Shown: positions 7,701 through 11,595 of the stretch, one piece after another
Position numbering within the stretch: position 1 is the first letter of the stretch
Layout: the number at the start of each line of letters is the position of its first letter
NCBI GenBank assembly: GCA_021785115.1
Contig: JAJYGO010000356.1
Location: 1-11,595, forward strand
Length of the DNA stretch: 11,595 nt
Source: Chloroflexota bacterium
GTDB taxonomy: Bacteria; Chloroflexota; Limnocylindria; Limnocylindrales; CSP1-4
Direction: 5' to 3'
Notes under the pieces: model-generated
Database searches by the model: none
The model's input: only the letters and a program-made list of their open reading frames with translations
Told to the model about the DNA's origin: nothing
Made by a program: the position numbers and the translations under genes

Positions 7701-8847
7701 GCGTCGGGATCGGCGGCTCGTGCTCGCGGAGGACGCGGCGCTGCCTGGCGCTGATCCCGGCCACGAGCGAGAGGTCGTCGTTCCGCCGGCGCCACGCGGC
7801 GCACACGGCCTGCCAGCGACAGACCTCGCAGTGCTCGACGGGATCGGGGCGCGTGGGCGGCGGATACGCGGGGGCACCGGGGGCGCCCACGTCGGCGGCA
7901 CGCGCGCCACCCTCCGCAGTCCGGGCCCCGTCGCCACCTGCGCCCACGAACGACTCGAACCGCGCCCGGACCAGCCGGTAGTAGGCGAGGTAGTCGGCCG
8001 TGCGGAAGTGCTCGACCGCGTGGGCGCTTCCACCGAGCGCGACGTGCATCTGCTCCGGCCGCTTCCCCTGCAGGCGTTCCAGCAGGTCCGTGTACAGGCT
8101 CAGCTGGAGGAGCGCCGACGCCTTCGTGTGACGGGCGAGCTTGGTGTCCCAGGCCTCGTAGCTCCACGACCCGAGGGCGCTGGGCGTCTCGACGCGGCGC
8201 AGGAAGTCGGCGAATCCCAGCCAGGCGGCACCGGGGGCGACGAGGGCGGCCCTTGCGGTCCCCGGGGCGGCCGGGGCTGTCCTTGGGGCCGCGGCACCGG
8301 GGGCGCGGTTCGGGAAGGAATCCGCGCGACCCCCATCGGTCGTCGGACCCGCGAAGAACGTGGCCTGGTAGATCACGTCCGCGCCCGAGCGCATCGCCGC
8401 CAGCGTCTCGGCCGCGCGACGACGGATTTCGGCTGACCGATCCGGGACCGGGCGGTCCGTGGTCGACGGCTCCGCCGCGAGGCCCGTCCCCTGGCGCGGT
8501 TCCGGCCGATCGGATGACTCGGGCCCATCGGCCGACGCGGGCTGATCGGCCGATGCGGGCTGATCGGCCCACGCGGGCTGATCGGCCGACGCGGGCTGAT
8601 CGGCCGGCCAGGATTGCTCCGGCACGATCTCGACGATCCGGAGCCCGTCGGCCCGCAGGCTCTCGAGGAACCGGCGCTCGTGCTCGAGTCCGCGTTTCGC
8701 GATTCGGTCGAGCTCGGGGTCAGTCCGGATCGGCCGCTCCACCAGGCCGGCCAGCGCCGCCCGCTCGAGGTTCGTCAGGTGCTCGCAGGCGAGGTACCCG
8801 ACCAGGTCGGTGGCGGAGTAGACGGCGACGCCGTCGATCAGCTGCAC
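4762..8847 (-). CDS. TM0106-family RecB-like nuclease / RNase H-like / SF1 helicase fusion
   Basis: A 1361-residue multidomain enzyme. Residues 10-350 form a RecB/Cas4-like PD-(D/E)XK nuclease: GFADFL (D214) and YEAWDTKLA (D234, K236). C21 pairs with C340, C343 and C349 as a likely 4Fe-4S cluster of the AddB/Cas4 type. Residues about 455-695 resemble an RNase H-like (YprB/DEDD-type) domain: FFDIEGDP (D462, E464) and GYNRDDC (D678/D679). Residues about 950-1345 are an SF1 helicase of the Dna2/Upf1 type: GPPGSGKT (979-986), VVDEAG (1089-1094), GDPQQL (1115-1120), STWRLHP, TVDKFQGQE (1274-1282) and NRLNVASSRAR (1309-1319). All key residues look intact. The GTG at 8847 is eight bases after the upstream stop. 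Low-complexity repeats expand two linkers (about 80-115 and 496-525). Likely role is unwinding and degrading DNA in defence or repair; the family is poorly characterised. Confidence 0.9.
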   Translation of the reverse strand: MQLIDGVAVYSATDLVGYLACEHLTNLERAALAGLVERPIRTDPELDRIAKRGLEHERRFLESLRADGLRIVEIVPEQSWPADQPASADQPAWADQPASADQPASADGPESSDRPEPRQGTGLAAEPSTTDRPVPDRSAEIRRRAAETLAAMRSGADVIYQATFFAGPTTDGGRADSFPNRAPGAAAPRTAPAAPGTARAALVAPGAAWLGFADFLRRVETPSALGSWSYEAWDTKLARHTKASALLQLSLYTDLLERLQGKRPEQMHVALGGSAHAVEHFRTADYLAYYRLVRARFESFVGAGGDGARTAEGGARAADVGAPGAPAYPPPTRPDPVEHCEVCRWQAVCAAWRRRNDDLSLVAGISARQRRVLREHEPPIPTRRALAAAALPLDPPLPRRSGVGEEGLRTVREQARIQVEGEDAGRVLYELLPPGRLREGQVEPDRGLLGLPEPSPGDLFFDIEGDPFAFDDGVDYLFGVIEPGLPAGAPDPRELGVPATDAGLPATDRPGLPATHLPGRPGDLPPAIEPTFHAIWSLDETGQATPAAEKRAFERLVDLIVDRRSRDSGMHVYHYAAYEPVAMGRLSERYHTREDEVDALLRAGVFVDLFRVVRQGLRASVESYSIKKLEPLYGLTREVDLRDAGSSIVAFETWLELGEDEAAQGPEILARIAGYNRDDCVSNWRLRDWLEARRPELARSMGVPADGLPRPQPGADGPGERLTEYLERVRALEDRLTAGLASGQLADPDALAPQDRARWLLAQLLEWHRREDKSAWWRYFALMRMSDEQLLEESDALGGLVPEGEPRPEKRSMIQRYRFPEQEHDIAPGTDVFDPQTKERPGDVVEVNNVEGWIDLKRGPKRAGTPDPRSLVPREIVGTPEQRESLLRVGEWVATHGIDGDGEHRAVRDLLLRRPPRFRGDEEAGREADPGGASASAGREPLPGRAPAPPPLRLPGEHGADALRRLAPLLDHSYLAVQGPPGSGKTTAGAGVIVDLVARGRRVGVTANSHKVIGNLLDKVAEQAGERRVAVRIGQKPAADEAPTCAAARPLADNGALRDALANGEIDVAGATAWAWSRPDMTGSLDLLVVDEAGQVSLANLVAVSPAAGSLLLLGDPQQLDQPLKGSHPPGAERSALGHLLGDATTMPEELGLLLESTWRLHPDICGYTSEVFYEGKLRPGEGTGRQDLAGPGILDGTGIRWVPVDHAGDRNASGEEAALISGLLAALRELGGTFTDTHGDMHRLSIDDALVITPYNAQVREIAARLPGVRVGTVDKFQGQEAPISIYSMATSSPDEAPRGMEFLYSLNRLNVASSRARCLTLVVASPELIRVQCRTPRQMRLANALARLVEVGEREAVVE
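7303..7368 (-). repeat. In-frame degenerate repeat in RNase H-like domain
   Basis: Units of 24, 21 and 21 bases starting GGTTGCCGGCA or GGTCGCCGGCA (7303, 7327, 7348) encode VPATDAG, LPATDRPG and LPATHLPG. They enlarge a loop after the first strands of the RNase H-like domain and keep the frame. Confidence 0.6.
8505..8612 (-). repeat. 18-bp tandem repeat within the helicase gene (about six units)
   Basis: Three near-identical 18-bp units (8541-8558, 8559-8576, 8577-8594) with the core GCTGATCGGCC are flanked by degenerate units at 8505, 8523 and 8595. On the minus strand they encode a six-residue repeat, ADQPAS, lying between the first helices and the nuclease core. The period is a multiple of three, so copy-number change would not break the gene. 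Confidence 0.85.
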
Positions 8848-8855
8848 CTGCCGCC

Positions 8856-9239
8856 CTACCGAGGCACGGGACCACTGATGCGGAACGCGTCGTGCGCGTT
8901 CACCGCATCGTCGAGCGGGCCGGGGTCATCTTCCGGCGTCGTGTGCCGGTCAGAAGCGTCGGGAGGGTCGTCGGTCGATCGCGGCCCTGCGTCCGCCGAG
9001 TCGTCGGCGCCCGGGAGGGCGGAGGCATCATCCCGCGCGACCGGCCAGTCCGCCGAGTCGGCCGACTCCGATGTCCAGTGCTCCCCGGCCCGGCATTCGT
9101 CGCAGATCGATTCCGGCCACTCGGCGACGCGTTCGCAGCCGCACGCGCACTCGCACGGGATCGCATCGTCCAGGACACCGCTGCCCGCCACGGGCACCAC
9201 GGCCTCGAGCGGGTCGATGTCGAACGGATCGTCGAGCAT
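8856..9239 (-). CDS. Small Cys-rich, acidic-tailed protein, first gene of nuclease operon
   Basis: A 127-residue protein of unknown function. Residues 29-49 hold C29-x-C31-x-C33-x-C35 and, after ten residues, C46-x2-C49 (CECACGCERV, ICDECRAGEHW), six cysteines likely to bind one or two zinc ions. Similar CxCGC-x(n)-CxxCxxGxH knuckles occur in many short proteins of high-GC bacteria. Residues 58-118 form a disordered, strongly acidic tail rich in Asp, Ser and Pro (SADSADW, RSTDDPPDASD, TPEDDPGPLDD). The ATG at 9239 is chosen over longer starts because GGGAGGGG lies ten bases upstream and the residues before it are unlike protein. It ends eight bases before the nuclease-helicase and must be co-transcribed with it. 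A DNA-mimic or regulator role for the tail is only a guess. Confidence 0.78.
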   Translation of the reverse strand: MLDDPFDIDPLEAVVPVAGSGVLDDAIPCECACGCERVAEWPESICDECRAGEHWTSESADSADWPVARDDASALPGADDSADAGPRSTDDPPDASDRHTTPEDDPGPLDDAVNAHDAFRISGPVPR

Positions 9240-9249
9240 CCGCGCGGTT

Positions 9250-9257
9250 CCCCTCCC
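9250..9257 (-). promoter_or_regulatory. Ribosome binding site of the nuclease operon's first gene
   Basis: GGGAGGGG on the minus strand, ten bases before the ATG at 9239. It decides the start of the small Cys-rich gene. Confidence 0.55.
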
Positions 9258-9387
9258 GCGACTCCCCTGCGGCTCGAACAGACCGCGGGGCTCATGGCGG
9301 ACCCGCCGACGTGCCTCCCACGCTTGCGGGTCTGCCGGGTTCCAACTGTAGCGCGCCCCGTGACAGCTAGGTTGGCACGACTTGACG

Positions 9388-9411
9388 TACCGGTGCCGCG
9401 CGGCACCGGTA
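9388..9411. promoter_or_regulatory. Perfect 24-bp palindrome, candidate operator
   Basis: The half-site TACCGGTGCCGC is followed directly by its exact reverse complement, 24 bases with no mismatch and no spacer. It lies about 150 bases from the operon start and 179 bases from the GTG of the XRE gene. A dimeric helix-turn-helix regulator would bind such symmetry, and the divergent XRE protein is the obvious candidate. It could instead form a stem in RNA. Confidence 0.6.
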
Positions 9412-9439
9412 GAGCGCGATGGAGCGGCGGCGCGGGCGT

Positions 9440-9571
9440 GGTGGAGCGCCGGTGCAGCCGCGGTGGAGTGCCCGGGCAGCCGCGGTGGAGCGCCCGGGCA
9501 GCCTCGGTGGAGCGCCGGTGCAGCCACGGTGGAGCGCCCGGGCAGCCTCGGTGGAGCGCCCGGGCAGCCAC
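9440..9571 (+). repeat. Six 22-bp direct tandem repeats upstream of the XRE gene
   Basis: Units start at 9440, 9462, 9484, 9506, 9528 and 9550. Each begins GGTGGAGCGCC (one has GGTGGAGTGCC) and ends in CAGCC plus two variable bases. Two sub-types alternate in the middle (CCGGTGCAG or CCCGGGCAG). A decayed unit precedes the array at 9418 and a fragment follows it at 9572. There are no spacers, so it is not a CRISPR. The period is not a multiple of three and every frame stays open by composition, so openness is no proof of coding. The 22-bp spacing is close to two helical turns, as in iteron-like protein binding arrays. Confidence 0.88.
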
Positions 9572-9589
9572 GGCTGGCATGCTCGGCAC

Positions 9590-10462
9590 GTGGAGCAGCG
9601 AGTCGGCGCGGCCATCCGGGCGGTCCGACGCAGGCGGGGGCTCCGCCAGTCGGACGTGGCACGGGTGGCAGAGGTCTCGCGAACCACGGTCGGTCGGATC
9701 GAGCAGGGGCACATGGACGCGTTCCGCTTCGAGACCGTGGTGCGCGTGGCAGCCGTGCTCGAGATCCGACTCGACGTCGTGCCGCGCTGGCGAGGCGGTG
9801 AGCTGGACCGGCTGCTCAATGCCGGGCACTCGGCCATGCACGAAGCCGTTGCGCGTCGCCTGACGGATACGCCGGGCTGGCAGTTCACGCCCGAGGCCTC
9901 CTTCTCCGTGTACGGCGAACGCGGGGTGATCGACGTGCTGGCATGGCACGAGGCCAGCCGCATCCTGCTCGTCATCGAACTCAAGACCGCAATCGTCGAC
10001 GTCCAGGATCTCCTCGCCTCGATGGATCGGCGGCAACGGCTGGCCACGCGGATCGGGGCGGAGCGCGGGTGGGCGACCGACAAGGCCACCGTCAGCACGT
10101 GGGTGCTCGTCGCCGACACTCGCACGAACCGGGCACGACTCGCTGCACATGCGACCGTGCTGCGGACCGCGTTCCCCGACGATGGCCGCACCGTCCGCGG
10201 CTGGCTCGCCGACCCACGATCCCGGCTTGCGGCCCTGTCTTTCCTGCAGATCGTGCACCCGGGGAACCTTGGGCCGACTGGCGGCGGAACCCTGCGAGTC
10301 CGGCGACGACGAGCGCCGGGCGCAGGACCGGGTCAGGCGGCCGGACCCGATCGGGCCGCGGGGCGCGCGGGCGCCGAGCGGGATCGGGCGTACGTGGCAG
10401 CCGTGGCGGAGACGCGGCCGGGCCAGGCGACCCACGGCGGCCCACTGCCAGACCGGCTCTGA
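9590..10462 (+). CDS. XRE helix-turn-helix protein with PD-(D/E)XK-like nuclease domain
   Basis: A 290-residue protein. Residues 1-63 are an XRE/Cro-type helix-turn-helix (AAIRAVRRRRGLRQSDVARV, then SRTTVGRIEQGH). Residues about 84-175 look like a PD-(D/E)XK nuclease-like fold: E102, GVIDVLAW (D115) and LLVIELKT (E130-x-K132), followed by a helix with DVQDLLASMDRR. This joined architecture recurs in high-GC bacteria without known function. Residues 230-290 are a Gly/Arg/Ala-rich tail of low complexity. The GTG at 9590 begins VEQRVGAAIR, where family members usually start; an in-frame ATG at 9419 would add 57 Arg-rich residues translated from the 22-bp repeats and is less likely. It is divergent from the nuclease operon and could repress it and itself. 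It could also be an active effector. Confidence 0.82.
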   Translation: MEQRVGAAIRAVRRRRGLRQSDVARVAEVSRTTVGRIEQGHMDAFRFETVVRVAAVLEIRLDVVPRWRGGELDRLLNAGHSAMHEAVARRLTDTPGWQFTPEASFSVYGERGVIDVLAWHEASRILLVIELKTAIVDVQDLLASMDRRQRLATRIGAERGWATDKATVSTWVLVADTRTNRARLAAHATVLRTAFPDDGRTVRGWLADPRSRLAALSFLQIVHPGNLGPTGGGTLRVRRRRAPGAGPGQAAGPDRAAGRAGAERDRAYVAAVAETRPGQATHGGPLPDRL

Positions 10463-10469
10463 TCGGACT

Positions 10470-10622
10470 TACGGCTCTGCCGGCGCACATCCCGCAGGAT
10501 CGACAGGCGCGGGCGGTCGATACGGCTCTGCTGGCGCACATCCCGCAGGATCCGCTGACCCGGGCGGTCGATACGGCGCTGCCGGCGCACATCCCGCAGG
10601 ATCCGCTGGCCCGGGCGGTCGA
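10470..10622. repeat. Three 51-bp tandem repeats
   Basis: Units begin at 10470, 10521 and 10572 with TACGGC, share GGCGCACATCCCGCAGGAT in the middle and end in GCGGTCGA. A fragment of a fourth starts at 10623. The 51-base period equals 17 codons, and one plus frame would read a repeated AHIPQDP peptide, but there is no start, ribosome binding site or family support for a gene. Confidence 0.85.
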
Positions 10623-10684
10623 TACGGCGCCGCGACGGCCGTCTTCGCAGCATGCAGCCTGGGGTCCGGCCTCCTCCCGGGCAG

Positions 10685-10759
10685 CCCGCGCCAAGCCAGT
10701 CCGGCCCGCGCCAAGCCAGTCCGGCCTTCGCCCGGGCAGCCCGCGCCAAGCCAGCCCGG
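10685..10759. repeat. 20-bp repeat, three copies
   Basis: CCCGCGCCAAGCCAGTCCGG occurs at 10685-10704 and 10705-10724 in tandem. A third copy with one change sits at 10740-10759 after a 15-base spacer. It lies in the region downstream of both convergent genes. Confidence 0.75.
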
Positions 10760-10768
10760 CCTGCGCCG

Positions 10769-10831
10769 GAGTCCGGACTTCGCCTATCCGGCCCGCAGCC
10801 TGGAGTCCGGCCTTCGCCTATCCGGCCTGCG
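10769..10831. repeat. 34-bp direct duplication reaching into the YbaK-like gene
   Basis: A unit starting GAGTCCGGACTTCGCCTATC at 10769 is repeated 34 bases later at 10803 with few changes. The second copy contains the stop codon and last codons of the YbaK-like gene (stop at 10818-10820), so the array may have grown from that gene's 3' end. Confidence 0.7.
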
Positions 10832-11474
10832 CGTCCTCGATCACGCTCACGTCGGCCACCACGGCACGCGTGTACGCGATCAGGTCGCGCGGGGCGATGT
10901 GGACGTTGACGCCCCGCACACCGCCACCGATGGAGACCTCGGCGTGATCGAGTATCGCCGCGTCGGCGACCACCGGCCAGGCGTGCGTCGCCGCGAGTGG
11001 TGTGATCGCGAACCGCGCGTATCCCGTGACGGCCTTCGCCTCCTCCGCGTCGGGCAGCGACAGGCGAGCCACGCCAAGGTGAGCGCGCAACTTGGGCCAG
11101 TCGAAGCGCCGACCGGCGGGGACCAGCACGAAGACATAGTCGTCGACGCCGCGCCGGACGACGATCGTGCGCAACAGCGCGCCGAGGGCGATCCCCTGGA
11201 GCCGGGAACTCTCCTCAGGGCCGCTCGGGATCGCGGTGCGCACGACCCGGTGCGGGACGCCGGCAGCGGCCAGGGCACCCAAGGCCGGGGTCGCGTCCCC
11301 GGCAGCGGCATCCTGGCTCGCGGGCACGTCGTGGCTCGCGGGCGCGTCGTGGCTCGCGGGCACGGCAGCGGAATCCTGGCTCGCGGGCAGGGCAGCGGCG
11401 CCGACCGTCGGCGCTTCGGCAGAGGCGTGCGAGGCAGTCGATCCGGGAACAGGGTCGGGTGTCGTGGGATGCAT
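10818..11474 (-). CDS. YbaK/EbsC-like aminoacyl-tRNA deacylase-domain protein
   Basis: A 218-residue protein. Residues about 62-210 match the YbaK/ProRS-associated editing domain: RLQGIALGALLRTIVV (91-106), YVFVLVPAGRRFDWPKLRAHLG (113-134), AVTGYARFAITPL (148-160) and SIGGGVRGVNVHIAPRDL (181-198). Members hydrolyse mischarged aminoacyl-tRNAs in the cytoplasm. The position normally holding the conserved catalytic Lys (as in KTLV) is Arg102 here, so activity is uncertain. Residues 1-60 are an unusual low-complexity extension with four PASQD/PASHD repeats. The ATG at 11474 is chosen for the AGGAG five bases upstream; the longer frame to 11537 is rejected. It starts 13 bases after the stop of the transposase-like fragment on the same strand. 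Confidence 0.82.
   Translation of the reverse strand: MHPTTPDPVPGSTASHASAEAPTVGAAALPASQDSAAVPASHDAPASHDVPASQDAAAGDATPALGALAAAGVPHRVVRTAIPSGPEESSRLQGIALGALLRTIVVRRGVDDYVFVLVPAGRRFDWPKLRAHLGVARLSLPDAEEAKAVTGYARFAITPLAATHAWPVVADAAILDHAEVSIGGGVRGVNVHIAPRDLIAYTRAVVADVSVIEDAQAG
11313..11393 (-). repeat. 18-bp in-frame repeats in the YbaK-like N-terminus
   Basis: Units at 11313, 11331 and 11349 are tandem; a fourth at 11376 follows a 9-base spacer. Each contains TGGCTCGCGGGC. On the minus strand they encode PASQD or PASHD-type repeats before the editing domain. Period and spacer are multiples of three, so the frame is preserved. Confidence 0.8.
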
Positions 11475-11479
11475 CGAAG

Positions 11480-11484
11480 CTCCT
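11480..11484 (-). promoter_or_regulatory. Ribosome binding site of the YbaK-like gene
   Basis: AGGAG on the minus strand, five bases before the ATG at 11474. It settles the start against the longer open frame. Confidence 0.65.
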
Positions 11485-11487
11485 ATG

Positions 11488-11595
11488 TCAAGCGGCCGTC
11501 GCGAGCCAGGCTCGCGAGGTCGCCCGGTGCCGCTCATCCTCGCGCATCCGGCGGTACACCTCGTCGCTGATCTTCCGCCGCAGGGCCCGGATGGC
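11488..11595 (-). CDS. Probable IS110-family transposase, C-terminal fragment (partial)
   Basis: The minus strand from the window edge reads 35 codons to a TGA at 11490-11488: AIRALRRKISDEVYRRMRED, then ERHRATSRAWLATAA. The pattern A-(I/L)-R-x-LKR-x-(L/I)-SD-x-VYR is typical of the extreme C-terminus of IS110-family (DEDD/serine) transposases. The catalytic parts lie outside the window, so intactness is unknown. IS110 elements carry a structured bridge RNA next to the transposase; the 13-base gap to the YbaK-like gene leaves no room for one on this side. It could also be an unrelated basic protein tail. Confidence 0.55.
   Translation of the reverse strand, partial: AIRALRRKISDEVYRRMREDERHRATSRAWLATAA

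Larger units (their letters stand above)
9240..9589. other. Divergent intergenic region between nuclease operon and XRE gene
   Basis: This 350-base stretch separates two genes read away from each other, so it must hold both promoters. It contains a perfect 24-bp palindrome and six 22-bp direct repeats, listed separately. TTGACG (plus, 9382-9387) resembles a -35 box but has no matching -10 at usual spacing. TACAGT (minus, 9350-9345) could be a -10 for the operon but has no good -35. No promoter can be called with confidence. Confidence 0.6.
10463..10817. other. Gene-free, repeat-filled region between convergent genes
   Basis: I see no supportable gene in these 355 bases. Frames are open on both strands, but their products are only repeat translations. 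The stretch holds three repeat families listed separately, and no clear terminator with a U-tract. Confidence 0.6.

Noticed and set aside
5227..8436. Long plus-strand open frame opposite the nuclease-helicase
   Set aside because: It is antisense to a gene with complete helicase and nuclease motifs, and its translation has no recognisable domain.
9345..9350. Minus-strand -10 box TACAGT for the nuclease operon
   Set aside because: No acceptable -35 element lies 16-18 bases upstream, so it is not called as a promoter.
9373..9387. Sigma-54-type promoter (TTGGCAC ... TTGAC)
   Set aside because: The second element lacks the required GC at the fixed spacing from GG, and no sigma-54 activator is in view.
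9440..9571. CRISPR array
   Set aside because: The 22-bp units are directly adjacent with no spacers, and no cas gene is present; the Cas4-like nuclease belongs to a TM0106-type helicase fusion.
9240..9662. N-terminal extension of the small Cys-rich protein through the repeats
   Set aside because: The extension is antisense repeat translation, and a good ribosome binding site marks the ATG at 9239.
10149..11570. Plus-strand open frame covering the repeats and the YbaK-like gene
   Set aside because: The N-terminal part overlaps the XRE gene, the middle is repeat translation, and the end is antisense to a recognisable YbaK domain.

Overview
This is a very GC-rich, gene-dense window from a bacterium with GTG starts and many overlapping genes. 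The style is that of high-GC Chloroflexota (Limnocylindria-like lineages) or Actinomycetota: a CxCxCxC small protein, a TM0106-type nuclease-helicase, a TnrB3-like exporter permease and an XRE protein with a nuclease-like domain. There is no rRNA or tRNA to place it, so this assignment is inference.

Layout. (1) Positions 1-2535, plus strand: an operon with overlapping genes, made of the end of an ABC-exporter ATPase, a 12-segment ABC-2-type permease and a ChrB-N-like protein. (2) Positions 2618-3781, minus strand: a three-segment membrane protein with a possible PH-like core, and a 66-residue zinc-knuckle protein. (3) Positions 3860-9239, minus strand: a compact three-gene cassette. Its order is a 127-residue Cys-rich, acidic-tailed protein, then 8 nt later a 1361-residue protein with RecB/Cas4-like nuclease, RNase H-like and SF1 helicase parts, then an HNH endonuclease joined by an ATGA overlap. 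(4) Positions 9240-9589: a divergent intergenic region with a perfect 24-bp palindrome and six 22-bp direct repeats. (5) Positions 9590-10462, plus strand: an XRE helix-turn-helix protein with a PD-(D/E)XK-like domain. (6) Positions 10463-10817: no gene supported, but three families of tandem or dispersed repeats (51, 20 and 34 bp). (7) Positions 10818-11474, minus strand: a YbaK/EbsC-like protein with a repeat-rich N-terminal extension. (8) Positions 11488-11595, minus strand: the last 35 codons of a probable IS110-family transposase.

How the genes may work together. The 3860-10462 block is the most interesting part. A helicase with two predicted nuclease modules is translationally coupled to an HNH endonuclease, preceded by a small metal-binding-like protein, and divergent from a DNA-binding nuclease-like protein. 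The shared promoter region carries a palindrome and repeats that could be operators. The composition fits DNA restriction, phage defence or DNA repair. No such function is shown by the sequence alone. The first operon looks like small-molecule or toxic-ion export and is probably unrelated.

The right-hand 4 kb is rich in minisatellite-like repeats, both inside coding regions (in frame, 18-bp period) and between genes.
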